A stretch of 21,510 nucleotides of DNA from assembly GCA_045594445.1 (NCBI GenBank), contig JAZNYL010000043.1, positions 1 through 21,510 of the forward strand, read 5' to 3'. Below are positions 7,253 through 14,022 of this stretch, piece after piece. The notes beneath the pieces were generated by a model. It ran no database searches, had not been told where the DNA came from, and saw nothing but the letters and a program-made list of their open reading frames with translations. The DNA comes from SVQP01 sp045594445 (GTDB lineage Bacteria > Bacillota > Clostridia > Oscillospirales > CAG-272). The position numbers were made by a program, and so were the translations under genes. Numbering within the stretch: the first letter of the stretch is position 1; every line of letters begins with the position of its first letter.

Positions 7253-8845
7253 ATGCAAGGCAAAACGAGCAGGACGGGGAGATTTTTTTACAACTCGCTT
7301 TTGATGGTGGGCGTGACGCTGCTCATGCGTGCCATCGGCGTGGGATTCAACGCCTACGTGGCAGGCAAGGCAGGCGCGCAGGCTATGGGACTTTATTCCC
7401 TGCTCTCGGGTGTGTACGGCTTTGCCATCACGCTGGCCTGCTCGGGCATTCACTTGGGCACGACGCGCACGGTGGCCGATGCGCTTGGCAAAGGTGACCG
7501 CGCGCTTGCCAAGAAATACGCAACCTGCGCTTTAGCCATCAGCACGGCCTTTGGCACGTTTTCCGCGCTGCTGCTCTTTTTCGGCGCGCCCTTGGTGGGC
7601 ACGCGCTGGCTTGGTGACGCGCGCACCGTGATCCCTCTGCGCGTGCTTGCGCTAACCTTGCCTGCGGTCGCCATTTGCTCATGTCTGAACGGCTACTTTA
7701 CCGCCGTGCGACGCGTCTGGAAAAACGCCTCGGTGCAGCTTTCCTCGCAAGCCGTCCGCATTTTCGGCACAGCCACGTTTTTGTCGCTGCTGTTACCGCG
7801 CGGCGTGGCCTACGCTTGCCTTGCTTTGGTGCTGGGAACGCTTGTCACGCAGGTCTTTGAGCTGCTTTCCTCTCTGTTTTTATATTGGACCGACAAAAAG
7901 CACCTGCGCACGTCCGAGCACTGCACGCAAAGCGGCGTTGCAAAAACCATTCTTGGCATTACCCTGCCCGTGGCGTTCAGCTCGTATGCACGCTCGGGAT
8001 TGATCACCCTGCAGCATATTCTGATCCCGCGCGGCCTTGCGGGAAGCGGTGCATCCTGGGAAAGCGCGCTGGCGTCCTACGGCGTGCTGCACAGCATGGT
8101 GCTGCCCGTGGTGCTGTTTCCGTCGGCCTTTATTTCATCGTTTGCGGGGCTTTTGATCCCCGAGGTAGCCGAGGCCAAGATTCAAGAGGACATGGAGAGA
8201 GTGCGGCGCGTGGCACGGCGCATTTTCGGTATTTCCATGATGTTTTCGGTGGGCGTGGCAGGCGCCATGCTGTGCTTTTCGCACGGCTTGGGCTTGGTGA
8301 TCTATGACTCCCTGCAGGCAGGCAGCATGATCGCCGCACTTGCCCCCTTGATTCCCATTATGTATATCGACAGCGCGGTTGACGCGGTGCTCAAAGGCAT
8401 GGGGCAGCAGGTTTACAGCATGAACGTCAATATCATTGACGCGCTGACCTCGGTCATTCTGGTCATCATTTTAGTGCCCAGATTCGGTGTGCCGGGCTAT
8501 ATTTTCACGATTTATTTTACCGAAACACTCAATACCGTGCTCAGCCTTGCGCGTATGATTGCCATCACCAAGCCAAAGCTGCGGCTGATGGGGCACGTAT
8601 TCGGCCCGATTTTGTGCATTACGGGTGCGACGTGGGCGGTACACCTGCTCAGCACGCAGCTTTGCCTGCAGCCTACGGTATGGACGCTGGTACTGCAGAT
8701 TGCGCTGACCGCTCTGATATACGTAGGGCTTTTGGTGATCACGCGCTGCGTGGGCATGGACGAATACGAAATGCTGCGCGCGATTTTCGGCAGGAGGAAG
8801 AAAAGACACGCACTCCCCTCACCCCAACAGACACGCTACTCATGA
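7253..8845 (+). CDS. MurJ/SpoVB-type polysaccharide flippase (MOP superfamily)
   Basis: A 530-aa integral membrane protein with about a dozen or more hydrophobic segments along its whole length and a basic C-terminal tail (GRRKKRHALPSP). The start (FYNSLLMVGVTLLMRAIG) and the segments following it resemble the MOP superfamily, in which SpoVB and MurJ move lipid-linked cell-wall or polysaccharide precursors across the membrane; the length fits SpoVB (about 520 aa). AAGGAGG five nt before 7253 fixes the start. The substrate cannot be read from the sequence; cortex or peptidoglycan lipid II is plausible. The last residues (about PQQTRYS) and the stop codon lie within the inverted-repeat arm that begins near 8821, so the tail may be repeat-derived. 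Confidence 0.85.
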   Translation: MQGKTSRTGRFFYNSLLMVGVTLLMRAIGVGFNAYVAGKAGAQAMGLYSLLSGVYGFAITLACSGIHLGTTRTVADALGKGDRALAKKYATCALAISTAFGTFSALLLFFGAPLVGTRWLGDARTVIPLRVLALTLPAVAICSCLNGYFTAVRRVWKNASVQLSSQAVRIFGTATFLSLLLPRGVAYACLALVLGTLVTQVFELLSSLFLYWTDKKHLRTSEHCTQSGVAKTILGITLPVAFSSYARSGLITLQHILIPRGLAGSGASWESALASYGVLHSMVLPVVLFPSAFISSFAGLLIPEVAEAKIQEDMERVRRVARRIFGISMMFSVGVAGAMLCFSHGLGLVIYDSLQAGSMIAALAPLIPIMYIDSAVDAVLKGMGQQVYSMNVNIIDALTSVILVIILVPRFGVPGYIFTIYFTETLNTVLSLARMIAITKPKLRLMGHVFGPILCITGATWAVHLLSTQLCLQPTVWTLVLQIALTALIYVGLLVITRCVGMDEYEMLRAIFGRRKKRHALPSPQQTRYS

Positions 8846-9065
8846 AAGTTTTGATCAAACTTTTACAAAAGTTTGCAGGGTCTTGGGACAGAGTCCCAAG
8901 TCGCTCGTCGCAACGAGCGAAACAACTCGGCGTTTAATTTGCGAAGCAAATATGTTCTTCTTTGCGCCCGCGGTGCCAAAAAGAACGGAAGCGGTCTCCT
9001 CACATAACATCCCAACACACCCCCAACATACTCAAAAAGGACCGACGATTCCTCGTCAGTCCTCT
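8821..9065. repeat. Left arm of a long inverted repeat flanking the small HTH gene
   Basis: This stretch matches, in reverse complement and with gaps, 9570-9838. Shared blocks are CCCCAAC..ACAC..CTAC..ATGAAAGTTTT (8822-8852), the GGGACAGAGTCCCA-type hairpin (8882-8900), TGCCAAAAAGAACGGA (8974-8989), CTCACATAACATCCCAAC, CAACATACTC, and the terminal hairpin at 9040-9063. Between blocks lie perfect hairpins at 8857-8874, 8901-8920 and 8937-8951. It holds no gene apart from the end of the flippase and the end of the HTH gene. Confidence 0.75.
9038..9063 (-). terminator. Terminator overlapping the end of the small HTH gene
   Basis: On the minus strand GGACTGACGA / TCGTCGGTCC with loop GGAA is followed by TTTTTGAG. 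The HTH stop codon TGA (9056-9058) lies inside the 5' arm of the stem. It is almost the same as the trxB terminator at 9811-9830. Confidence 0.7.
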
Positions 9066-9286
9066 TTGTTTTTCGGCACTCTGCCGGTCAGCAAACTGTC
9101 AATGCTCGTGCCCAGTATGTCGGCAAGCTCGTCCAACCATACAGGGTTAGGGAAAGCCAAGCCGCGCTCCCATTTGGAGACGGCCTGAGGGGATACCCCC
9201 ATTCTCTGTGCAAGCATTTCCTGAGTCAGCCCTTTTTCCCGACGCAGCGCAGCAATGCGTGCGCCGAGCTGTTCCAGCACTATCAT
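9056..9286 (-). CDS. Small XRE-family HTH regulator
   Basis: A 76-aa protein that is almost only a helix-turn-helix domain (ARIAALRREKGLTQEMLAQRM, then GVSPQAVSKWERGLAFPN and a third helix region), so a probable DNA-binding repressor of the XRE/Cro type. Two starts are possible: 9286, preceded by AAGGAG at moderate spacing (chosen), and 9370, which adds 28 residues (MTHPSPEGQ...) and has AAAGGAT right before it. The SD of the longer form lies in the 3' arm of a 15-bp hairpin (9372-9416). Upstream are a 19-codon ORF and a consensus promoter. The whole unit is enclosed by inverted-repeat arms. The target is unknown; no other gene in the unit suggests one. Confidence 0.85.
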   Translation of the reverse strand: MIVLEQLGARIAALRREKGLTQEMLAQRMGVSPQAVSKWERGLAFPNPVWLDELADILGTSIDSLLTGRVPKNKED

Positions 9287-9371
9287 TGATAATCCATCTC
9301 CTTGCGGCTTTGAAATGCCCCTTGGGGCAAACCCAATACGGATCTGCCCCTCGGGGGATGGATGTGTCATG

Positions 9372-9416
9372 ATCCTTTGCAAAAAAGAAGAGTGGGCAAC
9401 TTTTTTATCAAAGGAT
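9372..9416 (-). promoter_or_regulatory. Leader hairpin, possible translational attenuator
   Basis: ATCCTTTG (9372-9379) pairs with CAAAGGAT (9409-9416), and inside that AAAAAAG (9381-9387) pairs with CTTTTTT (9400-9406), giving about 15 bp with a small internal loop. The 5' arm (in RNA order) starts at the stop codon of the 19-codon ORF, and the 3' arm contains AAAGGAT, the possible SD for the upstream HTH start. This is the geometry of a ribosome-controlled attenuator; the function is inferred. Confidence 0.5.
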
Positions 9417-9475
9417 TATTCGCGCCAACCCGTAAGGCGCGAGTCACAGCATCCGGTTTTGATCGAGTTTGTCAT
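9416..9475 (-). CDS. Putative 19-aa leader peptide
   Basis: A short ORF of 19 codons, MTNSIKTGCCDSRLTGWRE, with a very strong ribosome binding site (AAAGGAGGCGG, then AGTT before the ATG). It has a Cys-Cys pair and no homologue that I recognise. It lies 65 nt downstream of a consensus promoter and ends right at a large hairpin before the HTH gene. Its 3' end also forms a hairpin (TCGCGCC/GGCGCGA, 9420-9442). The SD strength and position argue that it is translated as a leader ORF; the alternative is chance. Confidence 0.5.
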   Translation of the reverse strand: MTNSIKTGCCDSRLTGWRE

Positions 9476-9498
9476 AACTCCGCCTCCTTTCTTTTTCT

Positions 9499-9538
9499 CC
9501 GCGGTTTCCCGCGGCGTGAATTTCACGCTTGCGCGTGA
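9499..9538 (-). ncRNA. Structured 5' UTR with GNRA-capped hairpins
   Basis: Directly after the predicted transcription start the RNA would read UCACGC-GCAA-GCGUGA (9523-9538) and then CCGCGG-GAAA-CCGCGG (9499-9514), two perfect 6-bp stems with GNRA tetraloops. The GCGUGA arm can alternatively pair with a second UCACGC just downstream, so two mutually exclusive folds are possible. The SD of the leader ORF follows within 20 nt. Confidence 0.5.
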
Positions 9539-9545
9539 TGATATG

Positions 9546-9574
9546 ATTATAGCATCTATGGGGATTTTTGTCAA
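9546..9574 (-). promoter_or_regulatory. Consensus promoter of the small HTH unit
   Basis: On the minus strand TTGACA (9569-9574), exactly 17 bp and TATAAT (9546-9551): both hexamers are perfect. The expected start is near 9539, at the first leader hairpin. Such a strong promoter on a small regulator suggests it is held down by autorepression or by the leader. Confidence 0.85.
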
Positions 9575-9838
9575 TCAACCCGTGGTTTATGTGGGGAGTA
9601 TGTTGGGATGTTGTGTGAGGAAATTCTCTCCGTTCTTTTTGGCAAAATTGCCGCAAAAAGAACCAAAAACGGCGTATTATGGGGCTCTGCCCCATACCCC
9701 GCCGCCTTTTAAAAAAGGCGGGCGAAAACTTTCATCCTGTGGAGGTGTTCCGTTGGGGTAACGGCGGGCGAAAACTTTCATCCTGTGGGAGTGTTCCGTA
9801 AGGTAAAAAAGGACTGACGCTCGTCAGTCCTTTTCTCT
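9570..9838. repeat. Right arm of the long inverted repeat, with a 46-bp internal tandem repeat
   Basis: Reverse-complement partner of 8821-9065: GAGTATGTTGGGATGTTGTG..GAGG, TCCGTTCTTTTTGGCA, GGGGCTCTGCCCC, AAAACTTTCAT and the end hairpin match in order. Within it the segment GGCGGGCGAAAACTTTCATC... beginning at 9717 recurs at 9763 (period 46 bp), so this arm holds one extra end unit. It contains no gene. Confidence 0.75.
9805..9830 (-). terminator. Terminator of trxB
   Basis: On the minus strand GGACTGACG-AG-CGTCAGTCC is a perfect 9-bp stem followed by TTTTTT, 8 bp after the trxB stop codon. Confidence 0.85.
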
Positions 9839-10741
9839 TTATTGATCATTCAGATATCTGCATGCGGTCATGGCTGCTACTGCACCGTCGCCGCAAGCCG
9901 TGGTGATCTGTCTGATATTCTTGGTGCGGCAGTCGCCTGCCACAAATACGCCCGGAGTCTTGGTCAGGCAATCCTCGCCCGACACAATATATCCTCTCCC
10001 GTCAATATCCGTCACGGGTGCGAACGCGTCGTTGACCGGTACTTGACCGATCGCTACAAACACGCCGTCCACGTCAAGTCTGATCTTGGTTCCCTTCTGA
10101 TCCAAAATCAAACCGCTCAACTCGCTGTCGCCAAGAAACTTTTCCACCGTTGCGCCGTAGATGTACTCTACGTTCTCTCTCTTTGCAAGCAGCGAAACCA
10201 GCTTTCCCTCGCCCGTCAGGAAATCCAGATTCTGCACAATAGTCACCTTCTTGCAGATATCCGAAAGCAGCACGGCCTCCTGCAAGGCGGAATTACCGCC
10301 GCCGATGACCGCTACTGTCTGACCTGCGTAAAACGCGCCGTCACAAACTGCACAGAACGAAATACCATTGCCGATCAAGCGCTCCTCGCCCTCCAGGCCC
10401 AGCATACGGTGACGCGAGCCGGTGGCAATAATCACCGCGCCGCACTCGTATTCCGCGCCGGACGCGCCAACGACCGTTTTGACCTTGCCGTCGCGAATCT
10501 CAACAGCCTCGTCCAGCTCGACCGTTACGCCCTGATTAAGCACCTGCTCAATCAGCTTATCCGCAAACTCGTTGCCGCTCATTTGCATAAAGCCGGGGTA
10601 ATTTTCTATCTTGGGAGAAAACACGACCTGCCCGCCAAAGCTTTCCTTCTCCAGCAGCAGCACGTTGCGATCTGCCCTTGCGGCATACAGGGCCGCGGTC
10701 ATTCCCGCGGGCCCTGCGCCGATTACAACAATATCATACAT
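9839..10741 (-). CDS. trxB: Thioredoxin reductase (NADPH-type, TrxB)
   Basis: A 300-aa flavoprotein that should pass electrons from NADPH through FAD and a disulfide to thioredoxin or a redoxin. Visible are the FAD-binding GAGPAG (8-13), GGQ..FSPKIENYPG, ATGSR (about 106-110), the redox-active CAVC (130-133) in the central domain, the nucleotide-binding GGGNSA (147-152) and the C-terminal VAGDCR-xxxRQITTACGDGAVAA. The length is typical. The start at 10741 has AAGGAT about 7 nt upstream. It begins 24 nt after nrdD with no terminator between, so the two are probably co-transcribed; this fits a role in reducing the redoxin domain fused to NrdD. Confidence 0.92.
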   Translation of the reverse strand: MYDIVVIGAGPAGMTAALYAARADRNVLLLEKESFGGQVVFSPKIENYPGFMQMSGNEFADKLIEQVLNQGVTVELDEAVEIRDGKVKTVVGASGAEYECGAVIIATGSRHRMLGLEGEERLIGNGISFCAVCDGAFYAGQTVAVIGGGNSALQEAVLLSDICKKVTIVQNLDFLTGEGKLVSLLAKRENVEYIYGATVEKFLGDSELSGLILDQKGTKIRLDVDGVFVAIGQVPVNDAFAPVTDIDGRGYIVSGEDCLTKTPGVFVAGDCRTKNIRQITTACGDGAVAAMTACRYLNDQ

Positions 10742-10765
10742 GTTCGTAATCCTTAGTATTCAAAA

Positions 10766-13153
10766 TTATGCGTTAACGCTTTCCTCGATGAACTTACGGA
10801 TGTTGGATACGTTTGCAACACACTCAAAGCTGCCGTCATCGCGAACGACTACCAGCGTGGGTGCCTGCTTGATACCGTAGGTCTTAGCCAGATCGGGGTT
10901 CTCCTCGGCATACAGCTTTTCGTAAGCCAGTCCTGCCTTATCAAGGAACATGCAAGCCATCTTGCAGTTGGGGCAGGTCTTGGTTGCGAACAGAATCAGC
11001 TTACCGCCCTCGCTCTCGCAAGCGCACTCCTGCTCTGCAGGCTGCTCGTCCTTGACCAGACGGCCGGTGAAGTTTTCCATGCTCATCTTGATATCGTACT
11101 CGGTTCTCTTCTTGAACTCTGCAGCCTTACCGTCGTTCCAGTTCTTAACTGGACGGTAGTAGCCGGTAATACGGCTGTAAACCTCGGTATCGGCACCGCA
11201 CTCGGGGCAGGTATATTGCTCGCCTGCGATGTAGCCGTGCGTACGGCAGACCGAATAGGTGGGAGACATGGTGTAGTAAGGCAGCTTGTAGTTCTCTGCA
11301 ATCTTCTTGACAAGCGTAGCAGCAGCCTTCCAAGAGGGCAGCTTTTCGCCAAGGAATGCATGGAATACGGTACCCGAGGTATAACGGGTCTGCAGCTCAT
11401 CCTGAATATCCAGCGCATCAAAGATGTCGGTGGTATAGTCTACGGGCAAGTGAGAGGAGTTGGTGTAGTAAGGAGTTTCGCCCTTCTCGGTTGCGGTCTT
11501 GATGTCGGGATAACGCGCAACGTCGTGCTTAGCCAGACGGTAAGAGGTGGATTCTGCGGGAGTTGCCTCAAGGTTATACAGATCGCCGTACTCCTCCTGA
11601 TAGTCGGACAGACGCTCTCTCATGTGATCCAGCACCTGCTTGCTGAATTCCTGGGTTTCCTTGTGCGTCATATCCTTGCCGATCCAGCGAGCGTTGAGGC
11701 CTGCCTCGTTCATGCCGACAAGACCGATGGTGGAGAAGTGGTTATTGAAGGTGCCAAGGTAACGCTTGGTGTAAGGATACAGACCCTCGTCAAGCAGCTT
11801 GGTGATGACCGTTCTCTTGATCTTGAGCGATCTTGCGGAGATGTCCATAATGCGGTCCAGTCTCTTGTAGAAGTCTTCCTCGTCCTTTGCAAGGTAAGCG
11901 ATTCTGGGCATATTGATGGTGACAACGCCGATCGAGCCGGTGGACTCACCCGAGCCGAAGAAGCCGCCGGACTTCTTGCGCAGCTCACGCAGGTCAAGAC
12001 GCAGTCTGCAGCACATGGAGCGCACGTCGCTGGGCTCCATATCGCTGTTGATGTAGTTGGAGAAATAGGGAGTGCCGTACTTTGCGGTCATTTCGAACAG
12101 AAGTCTGTTGTTCTCGGTCTCGGACCAGTCAAAGTTAGAGGTAATGGAGTAGGTGGGGATGGGATACTGGAAGCCTCTGCCGTGGGCGTCGCCCTCGATC
12201 ATGGTTTCGATGAAGGCCTTGTTGACCATATCCATCTCTGCCTTACAATCCTTATACTTGAAGTCCATTTCCTTGCCGCCCACGATGCAGTTGAGCTCTG
12301 CGAGGTCAGCAGGAACAGTCCAGTCAAGGGTAATGTTGGAGAAGGGTGCCTGAGTGCCCCAACGGGAAGGCGTGTTGACGCCGTAAATGAAGGACTCGAT
12401 GCACTTCTTTACCTGATCGTAATTGAGGTTATCAGCCTTTACGAAGGGAGCAAGGTAAGTATCGAACGAGGAGAACGCCTGCGCGCCTGCCCACTCGTTC
12501 TGCATGATGCCAAGGAAGTTGACCATCTGGTTGCAAAGGGTTGCCAGATGCTTTGCGGGTGCGGAGGTGATCTTACCGGTCACGCCGCCAAGACCTTCCT
12601 GAATCAGCTGCTTGAGCGACCAACCTGCGCAATAGCCGGTCAGCATGGAGAGGTCGTGAATGTGGATATCCGCATTTCTGTGTGCGTTGCCGATCTCGTC
12701 GTCATAGATCTCGGACAGCCAGTAGTTTGCGGTGATCGCACCCGAGTTGGAAAGGATCAGACCGCCGACCGAATAGGTCACGGTAGAGTTCTCTTTTACT
12801 CTCCAGTCGGTATTCTTGACGTACTTGTCCACGATCTCCTTATAGTCAAGGATGGTGGACTTCATGTTACGCATCTTCTCTCTCTGTCTACGATAGAGGA
12901 TGTATGCCTTAGCCACGTCACCGTAACCGCCCTGTACCAGCACGTTTTCCACGCTATCCTGAATATCCTCAACCGCGATCAGACCGTCCTTGATCTTGGG
13001 CTCAAAGTCTGCGGTGACCTTAAGCGACAAGAAGTCGATCACGCTGGGATGGAACTGTCTTTCCTGTGCCTCGAACGCCATTTTGATCGCGTCCGAAATC
13101 TTGCTGAGATTAAATTCCGTAACCTTGCCGTCTCTTTTTAAAACCTTATACAT
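10766..13153 (-). CDS. nrdD: Anaerobic ribonucleoside-triphosphate reductase with fused C-terminal redoxin domain
   Basis: A 795-aa class III ribonucleotide reductase, making dNTPs under anaerobic conditions. The N-terminal 90 or so residues are an ATP-cone (MYKVLKRDGKVTEFN), the allosteric activity site. The catalytic barrel follows (LTGYCAGWSLKQL, SMCCRLRLDLREL, STGSIGVVTINMPRIA). Near the end are a four-cysteine zinc site (one pair replaced by CRTHG at about 636; CPEC at about 649-652) and the glycyl-radical motif RITGYYRPV with Gly about 664. Unlike most NrdD it continues: after an acidic linker, residues about 716-795 form a small thioredoxin/glutaredoxin fold with CPNC (727-730) and a cis-Pro APTLVV. 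The redoxin may deliver electrons from the adjacent TrxB. AAAGGAG precedes the start. Confidence 0.93.
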   Translation of the reverse strand: MYKVLKRDGKVTEFNLSKISDAIKMAFEAQERQFHPSVIDFLSLKVTADFEPKIKDGLIAVEDIQDSVENVLVQGGYGDVAKAYILYRRQREKMRNMKSTILDYKEIVDKYVKNTDWRVKENSTVTYSVGGLILSNSGAITANYWLSEIYDDEIGNAHRNADIHIHDLSMLTGYCAGWSLKQLIQEGLGGVTGKITSAPAKHLATLCNQMVNFLGIMQNEWAGAQAFSSFDTYLAPFVKADNLNYDQVKKCIESFIYGVNTPSRWGTQAPFSNITLDWTVPADLAELNCIVGGKEMDFKYKDCKAEMDMVNKAFIETMIEGDAHGRGFQYPIPTYSITSNFDWSETENNRLLFEMTAKYGTPYFSNYINSDMEPSDVRSMCCRLRLDLRELRKKSGGFFGSGESTGSIGVVTINMPRIAYLAKDEEDFYKRLDRIMDISARSLKIKRTVITKLLDEGLYPYTKRYLGTFNNHFSTIGLVGMNEAGLNARWIGKDMTHKETQEFSKQVLDHMRERLSDYQEEYGDLYNLEATPAESTSYRLAKHDVARYPDIKTATEKGETPYYTNSSHLPVDYTTDIFDALDIQDELQTRYTSGTVFHAFLGEKLPSWKAAATLVKKIAENYKLPYYTMSPTYSVCRTHGYIAGEQYTCPECGADTEVYSRITGYYRPVKNWNDGKAAEFKKRTEYDIKMSMENFTGRLVKDEQPAEQECACESEGGKLILFATKTCPNCKMACMFLDKAGLAYEKLYAEENPDLAKTYGIKQAPTLVVVRDDGSFECVANVSNIRKFIEESVNA

Positions 13154-13208
13154 AGCTCTTCTCCTTTTGTCAAATTAAGTAATTTTTATCAATAAAAAAC
13201 AAAATACC

Positions 13209-13236
13209 GTAAAAGCACCGAAAGCGGTGCTTTTAC
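13209..13236 (-). terminator. Hairpin with U-tract at the nrdD transcription start
   Basis: On the minus strand GTAAAAGCACCG-CTTT-CGGTGCTTTTAC is a perfect 12-bp stem followed by GGTATTTTGTTTTTT. It starts right after the nrdD -10 box. Read-through RNA from nrdG would carry the full stem; RNA starting at the nrdD promoter (near 13230) would keep only the inner six pairs at its 5' end. Confidence 0.65.
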
Positions 13237-13265
13237 AGTATACTATAAGTCGATTTATTTGTCAA
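13237..13265 (-). promoter_or_regulatory. Promoter of nrdD-trxB
   Basis: On the minus strand TTGACA (13260-13265), 17 bp and TATACT (13237-13242). The untranslated leader is about 77 nt long. Confidence 0.85.
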
Positions 13266-13274
13266 CCCCTTTTG

Positions 13275-13321
13275 ACACAATATTTTGACATTTTTTCAAA
13301 TTTTAACACAAGATATTGTGG
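13275..13321 (-). promoter_or_regulatory. Pair of NrdR-like boxes upstream of nrdD
   Basis: ACACAATATTTTGACA (13275-13290) and ACACAAGATATTGTGG (13306-13321) match the palindromic NrdR box (ACACWATATAWTGTGT-like) at about 12 and 14 of 16 positions. They are 31 bp apart, three helical turns, as is usual for NrdR targets, and lie just upstream of the nrdD -35. The second overlaps the far end of the spacer next to the nrdG stop. NrdR is the dATP/ATP-sensing repressor of ribonucleotide reductase genes; its gene is not in this window. Confidence 0.75.
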
Positions 13322-13326
13322 TGGAG

Positions 13327-14022
13327 TTATTCAACGCCTCTCAATTCGGCTTTTGGAATATAGGCTTTGAGCACATTTAACAAATCGTGCATCTGGTTTT
13401 TGTCATATCCGCTCAAGGGCCCGCGGATCAGGTCTCCCGAGTCGATAAAGCCCTGCAGATAGTGCTTGTGATCCCCTGCCAGCCACACGCCCATATCCTC
13501 GATATCCTCGGCCGAGTGCAGCTCGCGCACCACCGTGGTGCGGAACTCAAACGGCACGCCCGAGGTGCGCAAAAGTGCCACGCTCTGCTCGATGGGAGCC
13601 GTATCAAACTGCGGCACGCCCACCGTTTCGGCGTATCTCTCGCGGCTGTTCTTGATATCCATGGCAACGTAGTCCAAAAGTCCCTTTTCGATCAGAGTGG
13701 CAAGGCGATCGGGGTAGGATCCGTTGGTATCCAGCTTGACGGCAAAGCCAAGCTCGCGCACGCGCAAAATAAACTCCTCCAGCCCGTGCTGCAAAAGCGG
13801 CTCACCTCCCGTGATGGCAACGCCGTCCAGAATGCCCTGTCTCTTCTTGAGAAAGGCGTAGATCTCCTCCTCGAAAAACGCGGGATTCTCGCCCGGGCGC
13901 AAAACAAGGCTTGCGTTATGGCAGAAGGGGCAGCGCATATTGCACCCGCCCGTGAACACGGTGCATGCCATGTGATCGGGGTAATCAAGCAACGTCAACT
14001 TTTGAAATCCTTGTATATTCAT
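13327..14022 (-). CDS. nrdG: Anaerobic RNR-activating radical SAM protein NrdG
   Basis: A 231-aa radical SAM enzyme that should make the glycyl radical of NrdD. It has the cluster motif CNMRCPFC (C27, C31, C34), a GGEPLLQ SAM-binding segment (about residues 72-78) and the end regions expected of NrdG/PFL-activase type enzymes. The PFL-activase relative is an alternative, but the adjacent nrdD decides for NrdG. Its ATG overlaps the stop of the ABC ATPase (ATGA), and it lies upstream of nrdD, which has its own promoter; in most genomes nrdG follows nrdD. It could therefore be made from the upstream lexA operon as well. Confidence 0.88.
   Translation of the reverse strand: MNIQGFQKLTLLDYPDHMACTVFTGGCNMRCPFCHNASLVLRPGENPAFFEEEIYAFLKKRQGILDGVAITGGEPLLQHGLEEFILRVRELGFAVKLDTNGSYPDRLATLIEKGLLDYVAMDIKNSRERYAETVGVPQFDTAPIEQSVALLRTSGVPFEFRTTVVRELHSAEDIEDMGVWLAGDHKHYLQGFIDSGDLIRGPLSGYDKNQMHDLLNVLKAYIPKAELRGVE

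Noticed and set aside
8846..9055. A gene in the gap after the flippase
   Set aside because: Only hairpins and repeat blocks are present; the small plus-strand frames lack SD sites and read through the terminator.
11216..13141. 641-aa open frame on the plus strand
   Set aside because: Antisense to the unmistakable nrdD; no SD at its start and no family motif.
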